Source of the DNA: Hungatella sp. | GTDB taxonomy: Bacteria; Bacillota; Clostridia; Lachnospirales; Lachnospiraceae | Direction: 5' to 3' | DNA length: 64,000 bases | NCBI GenBank assembly: GCA_009712635.1 | Contig: WASS01000007.1 | Coordinates: 127,869 to 191,868 of the forward strand | Program-made: the position numbers and the translations under genes | Shown: piece by piece, positions 1-8,982 of the stretch | Numbering within the stretch: the stretch's first letter is position 1 | Layout of the letters: the number at the start of each line of letters is the position of its first letter | Notes under the pieces: model-generated | Seen by the model: the letters and a program-made list of their open reading frames with translations, nothing else | Databases searched by the model: none | Told to the model about the DNA's origin: nothing

Positions 1-1381
1 CCAGTCCGGTATAAGGATTATCATACGCAAAGGTATTATACATATCAATCATACCCTTGGTTCCATCCCACCACTGAACGTCCTGCAGCTCTAAATCATC
101 ATTTCTTCCACACCAGTAATTGGAATCCAAAGAATCTTTACTCTTATCCCAGCCCTCCGGATGATCCAGTTTTCCATCGGAGGTAATCGTATAATCGACT
201 CCTTCAATCCCGTAGTTAATCAGCCTGTAACACGTCTCATCATTGCGAAGCAGATCATATACCATCAGCGCACGCTCTGGGTGCTGGGAATTGGCACTGA
301 TCGCTGCTGCACCGTGTGTCTTTAATGGTTTGGAAACATTATTATTTTCCGTTCCCCACCAGTACATTTTGGCATCAGATCCAGGCTGCTTCCGGTCCAT
401 GCTTGGTCTGATCTTGGAATAGTAAGTCTGGGAATGATGTTCATCGGCTCCGGAAGTACCGGCATACATTGCCTCCCTGCAATCACCATCATAGTTAAGA
501 ACATCCTCTCTCCAGAATCCCGCATCATTCCACTTCTTCATCAGCTCTGCCGCATCATAGATTGTATCGCTTTCCATATAGGGGGAGGTTACGGTAAATG
601 GATCATCCTTGGAAACTCCCATCCAGAACTCATAATTGCCTACATTTACACTTGGAATTACAATATTATCTGTTTTTGAATTCAGATATCCCCCCAGCAA
701 ACCACCGGGATTAATCTTTCCGCCGATATCCCACGGGATCACTCCCTCCTTATGATCCTTGATCCACTGGAAATAAGTTCCGATCTGCTCAAATTCTTTG
801 ATATCACCATTCTCAATTCCAGATTCTTTTGCCCAGTCGCCGCGGTAAAACAAGCCATGGTTGGTATACTGGGTATAATGATCTTCCGGAATAAAATAGA
901 TCTGATCCTGGTATTTGCAATATTTCCAGTCATCCATGGAAGATACCTGTTGGTATGTCTTTGGAGCATACACTTTTAAAAGATCCTCAGAGAGGGGCAT
1001 AAATGCACCTTTCTGGGTGTTTTCCCATGCATAAAGCCAGTCTGTAGCAGTCGTAATAATATCCAGGCTCTTATCTCCGCTTAAAAGCTGAACATTATAC
1101 TGGGTCTGCCAGTCAGCCCATTCCACATAGGTCAGTTTAAGCTCCGCATTTACTTTTTCCTTCAGCACTGCATTGAGCTTCTCAAGCATGGCTTCACACC
1201 GTCCATTGCTGGGCTTATCACCTAATACCAGCATGTTGATCACCTCATGTTTGGATGTATCAGCCGTTCCATCTGCACCGATAGCAGTGCTTTTTTGCTT
1301 ACCTCCGCATCCAGCCAGGCTCATTACCATAACCCCTGCCAATAGAGCTGCAGTAATTTTCTTAACTGCAAGTTTCCTCAT
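1..1381 (-). CDS. Sugar ABC transporter solute-binding lipoprotein (partial, C-terminus beyond left edge)
   Basis: The reading frame is open from an ATG at 1381 to the window edge, so about 460 codons are visible and the C-terminus is missing. The N-terminus has two basic residues, a hydrophobic stretch and a lipobox (SLAGC) that would make Cys about 25 the lipidated residue, so the protein should be anchored outside the membrane and deliver a sugar to the permeases encoded just upstream. A GGGAGG ribosome-binding site precedes the start. The body looks like the large (about 500-residue) LplA-type binding proteins: MLVLGDKPSN near the N-terminus, then many aromatic residues. The substrate is unknown; LplA-type proteins of this size usually bind oligosaccharides. 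It is the last gene of the lplB-lplC-lplA order and a stem-loop precedes it. Confidence 0.9.
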   Translation of the reverse strand, partial: MRKLAVKKITAALLAGVMVMSLAGCGGKQKSTAIGADGTADTSKHEVINMLVLGDKPSNGRCEAMLEKLNAVLKEKVNAELKLTYVEWADWQTQYNVQLLSGDKSLDIITTATDWLYAWENTQKGAFMPLSEDLLKVYAPKTYQQVSSMDDWKYCKYQDQIYFIPEDHYTQYTNHGLFYRGDWAKESGIENGDIKEFEQIGTYFQWIKDHKEGVIPWDIGGKINPGGLLGGYLNSKTDNIVIPSVNVGNYEFWMGVSKDDPFTVTSPYMESDTIYDAAELMKKWNDAGFWREDVLNYDGDCREAMYAGTSGADEHHSQTYYSKIRPSMDRKQPGSDAKMYWWGTENNNVSKPLKTHGAAAISANSQHPERALMVYDLLRNDETCYRLINYGIEGVDYTITSDGKLDHPEGWDKSKDSLDSNYWCGRNDDLELQDVQWWDGTKGMIDMYNTFAYDNPYTGL

Positions 1382-1417
1382 ATTTTACCTCCCTTAAATA
1401 ATTTATTTATTACCACA

Positions 1418-1433
1418 CATGCCGTTTGGCATG
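1418..1433 (-). other. Intercistronic stem-loop between permease and binding-protein genes
   Basis: The hairpin CATGCC-GTTT-GGCATG lies in the 63-nt gap between the permease stop and the binding-protein start. No U-tract follows on the minus strand, so it is more likely an RNA-stabilising or partial attenuation element, as is common ahead of binding-protein genes, than a full terminator. This role is inferred. Confidence 0.45.
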
Positions 1434-1444
1434 CAGCAGTATAC

Positions 1445-2344
1445 TCAGCCTTTCACAGCTCCAATGGTAATACCTGTAATAAAATATCTCTGAACAAACG
1501 GATACAGGAATATAATTGGCCCTGTAGCCACAACAGCAGTCGCCATCTTTAATGTGTTGCTTGGCAAATCTGTAATCGTGATTGCCGCCCCTGCCATGGA
1601 ACTCTTAAGCTGCGCTGCAGTATTGATAATACTGTACAGATAATATTGCAGTGGCTTATAAGTCACCGCGGAGCCAAGATACAGCATGGAGTTATACCAT
1701 TCATTCCAGTAGCCCAGTGCCAGGAACAGTCCCACTGTTGCAAGTGCAGGCTTTAACATGGGAAGAATGAGCATAATAAATATTTTAAAATCATCCGCAC
1801 CATCCATCTTTCCGGATTCCGTAATTTCATAGGGTACAGATCTGGCAAAGTTCTTCATAAGAATAATCAGCCAGGGTGTCATTAAAAGCTGTAGAAATAC
1901 TGCCATGTAGCTCCCCTTTAAATTCAGATAGCGGGAAACCCAGATATAAGTAGGCGCCATACCTGCAGAAAACAGGGTCGTAAAATAAATAAAGAAGGAA
2001 AGCGCATTTCGAAACGGAAAATCCTGTCTTTGCAAGGCATATCCTGTCATGGCAATAAGGAAAAGGCCTAAGATTGTTCCGAAAACAGTCATTGTAATCG
2101 TGACACCATAGGAACCTAGAATTACTTTGGGATATCGGAAAACCCAGCCATAGGCTGCCAGGCTGAAGCCCTTTGGCAATAACCCGAACCCCTCTCTTGT
2201 GATAATTCCTTCATCGCTAAAGGAAGCTGATATCATAAGTAAAAATGGCATCAGACACATCAACGAGAAAAACAAAACACAAATATAGGATATTATCCTG
2301 ACAACTGCCGTACTGGCAGTCATCTTTACACCGTTCTTTTTCAT
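1445..2344 (-). CDS. Carbohydrate ABC transporter permease, LplC/YtcP type
   Basis: This 299-residue inner-membrane protein has six predicted membrane spans and the EAA loop typical of binding-protein-dependent permeases (ITESGKMDGADDFKIF), which docks on the ATPase. It ends in ITIGAVKG, the usual LplC C-terminus. An in-frame ATG lies 27 codons upstream, but the start at 2344 is chosen because CTAGGAGG sits at the right distance before it and the longer form would overlap the previous gene. It pairs with the permease encoded directly upstream (10-nt gap). No ATPase gene is present, so a shared MsmX-type ATPase encoded elsewhere is inferred. Confidence 0.92.
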   Translation of the reverse strand: MKKNGVKMTASTAVVRIISYICVLFFSLMCLMPFLLMISASFSDEGIITREGFGLLPKGFSLAAYGWVFRYPKVILGSYGVTITMTVFGTILGLFLIAMTGYALQRQDFPFRNALSFFIYFTTLFSAGMAPTYIWVSRYLNLKGSYMAVFLQLLMTPWLIILMKNFARSVPYEITESGKMDGADDFKIFIMLILPMLKPALATVGLFLALGYWNEWYNSMLYLGSAVTYKPLQYYLYSIINTAAQLKSSMAGAAITITDLPSNTLKMATAVVATGPIIFLYPFVQRYFITGITIGAVKG

Positions 2345-2354
2345 AATCTGCCTC

Positions 2355-3323
2355 CTAGAATAATGCATAATCAGGATCAATCTTTCTGACCACCCAGTTG
2401 CTGAACATAACCAGAATAAACCCAAAAACAGACTGGTATAGTCCTACTGCAGAAGAGGTGGCAAAATTATTCTGATTCATCATTGTCCGGAATACAAAGG
2501 TCTCAATAATATCCGTATTGGGGAAAAGCTGGGAGTTGGCCGGACCGATCAGATTGTAGAACAGTCCGAAATTCCCCTTCATAATACCACCAAGTGCAAA
2601 CAGCATCAGAATAATAAACGTTGGCTTTAAACTGGGCAAAATAATATAACGGATTCTCTGCCAGCTGGTGGCACCGTCTACCTCCGCTGCTTCAATAATC
2701 TGGGAATCAATCCCACAGATGGATGCAAAATATACAATCGAACCGTATCCGGTCTGCTGCCAGATATTACACAGAATAATAATAAATGGCCAGATTCCTG
2801 CCATACTGTATATTTTTACCGGATTTGCCCCTGCCGAACGAATCAGCGCGTTTAAAGCGCCAGTATCATAGTTTAAAATATTAAATGCAAGAACTCCGAT
2901 CAGAACTGCCGAAATAAAATACGGCAGAAACATGATTGTCTGCGATACCTTCTTAAACCAGCTGCACCGGATTTCATTTACCATAATAGCAAGTATGATC
3001 TGCAGGACATTTCCCAAAAGTATAAATGCCAGATTATAAAGAACTGTATTTCTTGTAAGTGCCCATAGCTGACCGGACTTAATAAGAAATTCAAAATTCT
3101 TAAATCCAACAAACGGACTGCCGAAAATTCCGTCGCGGAAATTATAATTGGTAAATGCTATGTATACGCCCGGCAATGGACAATAAAAAAATATAATAAA
3201 AAATAATACCGCCGGAAGGCACATAAGCATTAAAATCCGATTATCTCTGATTACTCTCCCTATTGGTTTTCTATGAGGCGATGCCTGCACTTTCTGATTT
3301 TTTAATGTTGCTTTCAAACTCAT
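2355..3323 (-). CDS. Sugar ABC transporter permease, LplB type
   Basis: This 322-residue protein is the first gene of the importer operon. It has a basic N-terminal tail, about six transmembrane helices and an EAA-loop sequence (EAAEVDGATSWQRIRYIILP), which is the hallmark of MalF/LplB-type permeases. A GGGAGG site lies directly before ATG 3323. A perfect 12-bp palindrome lies about 34 nt upstream and is repeated ahead of the adjacent lacI-type gene, so repression by that regulator is likely. The sugar is not identifiable from sequence. Confidence 0.93.
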   Translation of the reverse strand: MSLKATLKNQKVQASPHRKPIGRVIRDNRILMLMCLPAVLFFIIFFYCPLPGVYIAFTNYNFRDGIFGSPFVGFKNFEFLIKSGQLWALTRNTVLYNLAFILLGNVLQIILAIMVNEIRCSWFKKVSQTIMFLPYFISAVLIGVLAFNILNYDTGALNALIRSAGANPVKIYSMAGIWPFIIILCNIWQQTGYGSIVYFASICGIDSQIIEAAEVDGATSWQRIRYIILPSLKPTFIILMLFALGGIMKGNFGLFYNLIGPANSQLFPNTDIIETFVFRTMMNQNNFATSSAVGLYQSVFGFILVMFSNWVVRKIDPDYALF

Positions 3324-3356
3324 ATCCTCCCTGCTCCTGTTGTGATTATTATTTTT

Positions 3357-3368
3357 GAAACCGGTTTC
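3357..3368. promoter_or_regulatory. LacI-family operator (cre-like palindrome) ahead of importer operon
   Basis: The sequence is GAAACCGGTTTC, a perfect 12-bp palindrome with the central CG typical of LacI-family operators. With flanking bases it reads TGAAACCGGTTTCA, which also fits the CcpA cre consensus. It lies in the 60-nt gap between the regulator's stop and the permease start. An identical copy is at 4471-4482. Binding by the neighbouring LacI protein is inferred; CcpA is an alternative. Confidence 0.8.
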
Positions 3369-3383
3369 AGAAAAAGCGTAAAT

Positions 3384-4427
3384 TTAAGTGTCTTTGTTTA
3401 AATTCCGGCATGAGTCTCTTATTATCAGTTCTGTAGGTATGATCTGAATCTTTTGAGGCTTCTCCCCTTCTAAAGCGGCAAGGGCCGTATCAATCAGAGT
3501 TTTCCCATACTGGTCATAATTGTAATCCATGCTGGTCAGACGGGGAACACTGGTTTCAGCCAGGATTGTATTGTCAAAACTGACCAGGGAGATATCCTCA
3601 GGAATACTAATGGAATGCTCTCTTAATGACTGTATTACTCCAAGTGCGGTTAAATCATTAATTGCAATTACTGCGCTTGGCAGCTTTCTGGTACTCTCAA
3701 TCAGGCTGTTCATGCCCCGGTATCCTGATTCCATGGAATAATCACCGGTTTCCACAAGATAGTCCGGACAAAATTCAATTCCGTGCCTGTGCAGCATGCT
3801 GCGGTAGCGGGTCCTCTTTGTATAAGTAGAATCTACCTCTTTCCTGCCTCCTATCATGCTGATATCATGATGCCCGTTGGAAATTAAATATTCCATGATC
3901 TGATCCATGGCTTCACTGTTATCTAAGTTTACCTGATAACAATCGCTGCCATCCAGCTTTCCAGTGATCACCACAGGCATTAAATTGCTGATATGATTGA
4001 TGCGTTCTGCGTATACTTCATCAGTGATCAGTTCATCAACTCTGCCTCCCATAATAATTAAGGCGTCAATCTGCTGACTGATCATTTTATAGAGGCGCTG
4101 TTCCTCCAATTCCATATCGTTCATATAATTACTGAGCATCAGGCCATAATCCCTTTCATGTGCCGCCTGCTCACATTCCACCGCCAGCCCCGCATAAAAC
4201 GGATTGCGGATATCCGGTATCAGAACCCCTATGATTCCGGACCGGCTGCTTGTAAGCCCCCTTGCCATTGCATTGGGACTGAAGTGATATTTGGAAATAA
4301 GTTTCTCCACTTTTTTCTTTTTCTCGTCGCTTACATTGGCTTTCTGGGTTAAGACCCTGGATACTGTAGCAGGGGATACTCCCGCCTCTTCGGCAATTCG
4401 ATAGATGCTTACTTTGTCTCTCTCCAT
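3384..4427 (-). CDS. LacI-family transcriptional regulator
   Basis: This 347-residue regulator starts with a clear LacI helix-turn-helix and hinge (VSIYRIAEEAGVSPATVSRVL, about residues 5-25) followed by the periplasmic-binding-protein-like effector domain (GIIGVLIPDIRNPFYAGL; FDNTILAETSVPRLTS near the C-terminus). The frame is open 38 codons further upstream, but ATG 4427 is where family homology begins, and the extension would run through an operator palindrome at 4471-4482 and the likely promoter. It lies directly upstream of the importer operon on the same strand. It probably senses the imported sugar and represses both itself and the importer. Confidence 0.93.
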   Translation of the reverse strand: MERDKVSIYRIAEEAGVSPATVSRVLTQKANVSDEKKKKVEKLISKYHFSPNAMARGLTSSRSGIIGVLIPDIRNPFYAGLAVECEQAAHERDYGLMLSNYMNDMELEEQRLYKMISQQIDALIIMGGRVDELITDEVYAERINHISNLMPVVITGKLDGSDCYQVNLDNSEAMDQIMEYLISNGHHDISMIGGRKEVDSTYTKRTRYRSMLHRHGIEFCPDYLVETGDYSMESGYRGMNSLIESTRKLPSAVIAINDLTALGVIQSLREHSISIPEDISLVSFDNTILAETSVPRLTSMDYNYDQYGKTLIDTALAALEGEKPQKIQIIPTELIIRDSCRNLNKDT

Positions 4428-4470
4428 ATCAGTTCCGCTTTCTGCTGTACTCCTGCCAGGATTATTGCGT

Positions 4471-4482
4471 GAAACCGGTTTC
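4471..4482. promoter_or_regulatory. LacI-family operator upstream of the lacI-type gene
   Basis: This is an exact copy of GAAACCGGTTTC found ahead of the importer. It sits 44 nt upstream of the regulator's start and just downstream of a candidate promoter (TTGATA 4536-4541, 17-nt spacer, TTTAAA 4513-4518, read on the minus strand), so a bound repressor would block transcription. The two identical copies suggest autoregulation. Confidence 0.78.
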
Positions 4483-4512
4483 TGGGATATTTCAGAACCA
4501 GTCCACCACAAT

Positions 4513-4541
4513 TTTAAAAGTTTTTTGTATAATAGTATCAA
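4513..4541 (-). promoter_or_regulatory. Candidate promoter of the lacI-type gene
   Basis: On the minus strand TTGATA and TTTAAA are separated by 17 nt, with the predicted transcription start just before the operator palindrome. The rest of the 4428-4719 gap is AT-rich and shows no gene. Confidence 0.45.
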
Positions 4542-4719
4542 TCAGATGCCTTTATTATATTTTTATTTGTACAATATTATAATTACGTAACTCTGCAACT
4601 GAGATGATAAAGTTACCAATTCCGACAAGTTATTATTTAAAAACAGTGCTCCAAAAATGATATTTGAAAACCTGCCACTTAGCAGAGTCTGCAATCCATC
4701 ATGATTGAAGCACTGAACT

Positions 4720-6108
4720 TTATTTATTCCTTAAATATTCGTCAATCCCTTTTGCACCGGCCTTTCCTGCTCCCATTGCCAGAATAACAGTCGCCGCTCC
4801 CGTAACGGCATCACCGCCTGCAAACACGCCTTCTTTTGTGGTCTGTCCGTTTTCTTCATCTGCAATAATACATTCCCACCGGTTAATATCCAGACCTTTT
4901 GTAGTAGATGAAATTAAAGGATTGGGTGAGGTGCCCAGAGACATGATTACCGTATCTGTTTTTATTTCATATTCCGATCCCGGTATTTCCTCCGGGCGTC
5001 TTCTTCCTGATGCATCTGGTTCTCCAAGCTGCATCTTAACAACCTTCATGCCTTTTACATAGCCGTTTTCATCCACAAGTATCTCTTTTGGATTGGTTAG
5101 AAGGTCAAAGATAATGCCTTCTTCCCTGGCGTGATGAACTTCCTCCGCTCTGGCTGGAAGCTCTGCCGCACTTCTTCTGTAAACAACGTGTACACAGGCA
5201 CCAAGCCTTGCTGCTACTCTGGCTGCATCCATGGCAACATTGCCGCCGCCTACTACAGCAACGTTTGTACCGGCAAATATGGGAGTGTCATAATTTTCAT
5301 CGAATGCTTTCATAAGGTTGGCTCTTGTTAAATATTCATTGGCGGAGAAAACACCGTTTGCGTTTTCACCCGGAATTCCCATAAACATTGGAAGTCCGGC
5401 GCCGGAGCCTATGTAAACAGCTTCAAATCCCTCATCCTCAAACAGCTGATCTATCGTTGTTGATTTTCCAATTACCACGTTGGTCTCGAATGTTACACCC
5501 AGTTCTTTTACCTTTTCTATTTCTTTTGCTACGACCTTCTCTTTTGGAAGACGGAACTCCGGAATTCCATATACAAGCACCCCTCCTAATTCATGAAGTG
5601 CCTCAAAGACTGTTACATCATATCCCTGCTTTGCTAAATCTCCTGCACAGGTAAGACCGGAGGGACCAGATCCGATCACAGCCACCTTATGTCCGTTCTT
5701 CTCCTCTGAAGATTCTGGCATGATGTCATGCTCCAGCGCATAATCTGCTGCAAACCGTTCTAACTTACCAATGGAAACAGGCTCCCCCTTAATCCCACGA
5801 ATACATTTTCCTTCGCACTGGGTTTCCTGGGGGCAGACACGCCCGCAGACTGCAGGCAGGGCAGAGGATTTGCTGATTACCTTATATGCTTCTTCTATAT
5901 TACCTTCCTGTATTTCTTTAATAAATCCGGGAATATCAATTGCTACAGGACAGCCCTGAATGCATTTTGCATTTTTACAATTGAGACACCTGGACGCTTC
6001 CTTAACCGCTTCTTCCTGATTGTATCCTTCACAGACTTCTTTAAAATTTGTAACACGTACCGTTGCTTCCTGTTCTCTGACAGGTACTTTTTTTAACATA
6101 TCAGCCAT
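4720..6108 (-). CDS. nfnB: NfnB / GltA-type NADPH-dependent FAD oxidoreductase subunit
   Basis: This 462-residue protein matches the glutamate-synthase small-subunit fold used by NfnB/SudA. An N-terminal domain carries two [4Fe-4S] cysteine sets (C41, C44, C49, C53 and C88, C92, C98, C102), followed by an FAD-binding GSGPSG (about 146-151) and an NADPH-binding VVGGGNVAMDAAR (about 285). The gene overlaps the end of the NfnA gene by 8 nt and has GAGGAG before its ATG, so the two subunits are translationally coupled. With NfnA it should catalyse electron-bifurcating NADPH oxidation with NAD+ and ferredoxin, a common redox hub of fermenting Clostridia. Without a glutamate-synthase large subunit nearby, a GltB partner is unlikely. 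Confidence 0.9.
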   Translation of the reverse strand: MADMLKKVPVREQEATVRVTNFKEVCEGYNQEEAVKEASRCLNCKNAKCIQGCPVAIDIPGFIKEIQEGNIEEAYKVISKSSALPAVCGRVCPQETQCEGKCIRGIKGEPVSIGKLERFAADYALEHDIMPESSEEKNGHKVAVIGSGPSGLTCAGDLAKQGYDVTVFEALHELGGVLVYGIPEFRLPKEKVVAKEIEKVKELGVTFETNVVIGKSTTIDQLFEDEGFEAVYIGSGAGLPMFMGIPGENANGVFSANEYLTRANLMKAFDENYDTPIFAGTNVAVVGGGNVAMDAARVAARLGACVHVVYRRSAAELPARAEEVHHAREEGIIFDLLTNPKEILVDENGYVKGMKVVKMQLGEPDASGRRRPEEIPGSEYEIKTDTVIMSLGTSPNPLISSTTKGLDINRWECIIADEENGQTTKEGVFAGGDAVTGAATVILAMGAGKAGAKGIDEYLRNK

Positions 6109-7000
6109 TAGTCATCTCCTCGCAGTTTCCGCAGCCGCCGTGATGTGTGTTTCCTTCCTGCTGTTTTAACAAGACACGGCCTTCCTCTGTTTTATACATC
6201 TGGCTTCTTTTAATTGCCTGGTCAAAATCCACCAGATGTCCGTCAAATTCGGGTCCGTCAATACAGGCAAATTTAACCTGATCTCCCACCATAAGACGGC
6301 ATGCACCGCACATCCCTGTGCCGTCCACCATAACCGGATTCATACTGACAACTGTTTTTAAATCATACTTTCTGGTCAGCAGGCATACAAACTTCATCAT
6401 AATCATAGGTCCGATTGTTATACAGGCATCGTATTTCTTTCCCTGGTTCTGGATTAAGTCCTCCATAACGTTAGTTACAAGACCGGTTCGTCCGTAAGAA
6501 CCATCATCGGTTGTCACATACAGATTACCAGAGACCTTTTTAAGCTCATCTTCCAGAATAAGCATCTCCTTTGTCTTTGCTCCGATGATAACGTCTGCCT
6601 CAATTCCATTCTGATGCAGCCACTTTACCTGTGGGTAAACTGGTGCAGCTCCAACCCCTCCCGCAACAAAAAGAAGCTTTTTATGTTTTAATTCTTCCAG
6701 ATCTTCATGGACTAAATCAGAAGGATTTCCTAAAGGTCCTGCGAAATCTCGGAAACTGTCATTTTCTTTTAAATCTGCCATCTTTACGGTGGAAACTCCT
6801 ACTTCCTGGAATACAATGGTAATTGTTCCTTCCACCCTGTTATAATCACAGATCGTAAGAGGGATTCTCTCACCATTCTCTCCCATCTTTACGATTACAA
6901 ACTGTCCAGGCTGGCAATTGGCTGCTATGCGAGGCGCATACACGTCCATAAGAACTATTTTATCTGCCAGCTTTTGTGCTTTTAATATTCGGTACATCAT
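6101..7000 (-). CDS. nfnA: NfnA / SudB-type FAD and [2Fe-2S] oxidoreductase subunit
   Basis: This 299-residue protein has an FAD-binding ferredoxin-reductase domain, an NAD-binding region (LFVAGGVGAAPVYPQ, about 110-124) and a C-terminal [2Fe-2S] motif with C231, C234 and C246. The position of the fourth ligand is Asp226 (DGTGMC), as reported for NfnA; this favours NfnA over the related PyrK, which has Cys there. A late GGCGNCEEM motif adds two cysteines near the end. GAAGGGAG precedes two tandem ATGs (7000 and 6997). It is the first gene of the nfnAB pair and probably exchanges electrons with NAD(H). A link to NADH produced by ureidoglycolate dehydrogenase is only inferred from proximity. 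Confidence 0.88.
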   Translation of the reverse strand: MMYRILKAQKLADKIVLMDVYAPRIAANCQPGQFVIVKMGENGERIPLTICDYNRVEGTITIVFQEVGVSTVKMADLKENDSFRDFAGPLGNPSDLVHEDLEELKHKKLLFVAGGVGAAPVYPQVKWLHQNGIEADVIIGAKTKEMLILEDELKKVSGNLYVTTDDGSYGRTGLVTNVMEDLIQNQGKKYDACITIGPMIMMKFVCLLTRKYDLKTVVSMNPVMVDGTGMCGACRLMVGDQVKFACIDGPEFDGHLVDFDQAIKRSQMYKTEEGRVLLKQQEGNTHHGGCGNCEEMTNG

Positions 7001-7128
7001 CTTCTCCCTTCTTTTGTGACCCGCTTTTTCCCATAATAATCGCTGTATTCTTACCGGATTATTTCTATCATAACAAGTATAGATAATTTATTAGTTCGTT
7101 GCATCGGAGCATGATGACAAAAAAGGAA

Positions 7129-7159
7129 AAGCGGTTTATCCAACCTGGATAAACCGCTT
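7129..7159 (-). terminator. Rho-independent terminator of pucR
   Basis: A perfect 13-bp stem (AAGCGGTTTATCC / GGATAAACCGCTT) with a 5-nt loop lies six bases past the pucR stop. On the minus strand it is followed by TTCCTTTTTTG. It isolates nfnAB from the allantoin locus. Confidence 0.92.
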
Positions 7160-7164
7160 AAAGT

Positions 7165-8829
7165 CTATTTCTTGTTATAATTTTCAATCATTCTGTAAAC
7201 GACAAGACCGATTCTCACTGCCAGCCTTTCGTTGGCATTATCAAAATCAATCCCTGTTATTTTAGCAATTTTTCCAATCCGGTAAGCAGCTGTTTTATAG
7301 TGAACATATAAGTCCTGAGCCGTCTTGGAAAGATTCTGATTGTAATTTAAATAAGTCTTCAACGTTATAATAAGATCCTCCTGCTGGGGCTTTTTATAGT
7401 TAAACAGCTTCTGAAGGGATTCGGGAACATATTCCATTAGAAGCGCCGGATCGTCCACCTGACACAGAAGCTTAAAAATTCCCAGATCGGAAAACATCAT
7501 GATATAGGCGTTCCCCTCATAGGAGATATCCGCTGCAATATCAATAAAGGAAAATGCATCTGCTGCTTCCTTATATGACCCCTCCAGCTGCATAATTCCC
7601 TCTACGATTTTGCCTGCACCTGCCTTTACCACAAGCTTTTTGTTATGCTGTGCCATACCTGCCTGAACCTTACTCCACATCTCTTTTAAATCTTTGCGGT
7701 ACTCGGCCTGGGTCCGGTTGGGATTGGCAGTTTTTATGGCAACTACTTTGTCCATGTCCGTATGTACTTTTACATCAGTCAGCCTCTGTCTTACCACATC
7801 CTCCAGCCAGTTGATCTGCTGAAGCTTCTCGTTCATTTTCTTCTGGGTGCTTCCTTCGTATGTGACCCCAAAGACAATCACACGGTAATGCCCATTGGGA
7901 TCCATACCAAGGAGGCTGGCATTCTTTTTCAATTCATCCACAGAGGTAACTTTTCCGTTGAGAATATTATTTAATAAGTCGTGCTGGTACTTTTTCTCCA
8001 GTTTTGAGACGGCAAACTTTCTTGAGAATTCATATTGGAGAGCAACAATGGCATTTTCCACGGCAATGCAGTCCATCATATTAAATTTATCGTATTTTTC
8101 CATTATAACAAGATACATCTGTATTCCCACATTTAAATTCATTTTGACAACATAACAGGGGTATTCCCCCTCCTGCCTGGTATACTCGTAATTGGAGAAA
8201 ATACCCGGATCAAACTCAGCTGCCTTAGGGGATAATTCAAATTCATATTCCTCGCTTCCAGTTGCCGCATAACAGGACATATCCTGATTATAAAGGGCAA
8301 TGGGATTGCGGATCAGCTTATTTAACATATCAAGAATGTCCCCTACCGGATTCTTCTTATAGCTATTGGAAAGGGATAACGCCATAAAATTATCATGAGT
8401 GGTTTTATAATACTTTAATTTAGTCACTTCCTCGTTAAAAAGCCGTTCCATAACCAGTGACATAATGGTCTGGAAGGAGACTTCAAAAGAGACTTCAATC
8501 AATGGAATTCCAAAGTTTTCTGCGTATTCCCGCAGAAGGACAATCTTGCTCTCCACGCCTTCTACCAGTTTTCTCTTTTTTAAAATCAGTCCGCTGACAT
8601 TTTTCTTCTCAAGCTCGGAAATATAGAATTTAAATTCTTCAATGGTACAGGAGTTAAATGCATATAAACCAGTCAGCAGCAGTTCTCCTCCATTAATAAA
8701 CTTAACAATATCCGGTGCCTCAATGATTGTCGCGCCCTTAATCTCTTTTCTCAAGCCACTCTCTCCGCAAATCAGAGTCATTTTTCCCAAGTTCTCCGTT
8801 TTGAGAAATTCTTCTACTGTAAATTTCAT
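7165..8829 (-). CDS. pucR: PucR-family transcriptional regulator of purine/allantoin catabolism
   Basis: This 554-residue protein has the PucR N-terminal domain (about residues 1-125, MKFTVEEFLK onward), a central CdaR/GAF-like region and a C-terminal PucR helix-turn-helix (YLNYNQNLSKTAQDLYVHYK, near residue 505) ending in a conserved helical segment. ATG 8829 with GAAGG just before it is chosen; the frame stays open 51 codons upstream but that stretch contains the terminator of the preceding gene. PucR proteins activate allantoin genes in response to pathway intermediates. Here it is the obvious candidate to bind the 27-bp dyads found ahead of allD, allE and the hydantoinase operon, which is an inference. 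Confidence 0.9.
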   Translation of the reverse strand: MKFTVEEFLKTENLGKMTLICGESGLRKEIKGATIIEAPDIVKFINGGELLLTGLYAFNSCTIEEFKFYISELEKKNVSGLILKKRKLVEGVESKIVLLREYAENFGIPLIEVSFEVSFQTIMSLVMERLFNEEVTKLKYYKTTHDNFMALSLSNSYKKNPVGDILDMLNKLIRNPIALYNQDMSCYAATGSEEYEFELSPKAAEFDPGIFSNYEYTRQEGEYPCYVVKMNLNVGIQMYLVIMEKYDKFNMMDCIAVENAIVALQYEFSRKFAVSKLEKKYQHDLLNNILNGKVTSVDELKKNASLLGMDPNGHYRVIVFGVTYEGSTQKKMNEKLQQINWLEDVVRQRLTDVKVHTDMDKVVAIKTANPNRTQAEYRKDLKEMWSKVQAGMAQHNKKLVVKAGAGKIVEGIMQLEGSYKEAADAFSFIDIAADISYEGNAYIMMFSDLGIFKLLCQVDDPALLMEYVPESLQKLFNYKKPQQEDLIITLKTYLNYNQNLSKTAQDLYVHYKTAAYRIGKIAKITGIDFDNANERLAVRIGLVVYRMIENYNKK

Positions 8830-8918
8830 TTCCTTCTTTGCACAGCCCCTTCTTATTATTTTTTCTCCTTTATCAGTATAACATAATGCAGCAGTAACTG
8901 GTAGTTCATGCAAGAAAG

Positions 8919-8938
8919 GCCGGGCTTTCCTGCCCGGC
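8919..8938 (-). terminator. Terminator between allC and pucR
   Basis: The stem GCCGGGC / GCCCGGC with a 6-nt loop is followed on the minus strand by CCTTTCTTGC. It lies 45 nt after the allC stop. The T-rich tail is short, so partial read-through into pucR is possible. Confidence 0.75.
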
Positions 8939-8982
8939 TGATTCCCTGCTGTATATAAACGTCTCATTGCCCCCCGGCTCAT

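Noticed and set aside
4428-4541. LacI starting at 4541
   Set aside because: The extension contains an operator palindrome and promoter-like boxes and is not LacI-like; ATG 4427 begins the helix-turn-helix.
8830-8982. PucR starting at 8982
   Set aside because: The added segment runs through a terminator hairpin and has no PucR-domain similarity; ATG 8829 fits the family start.
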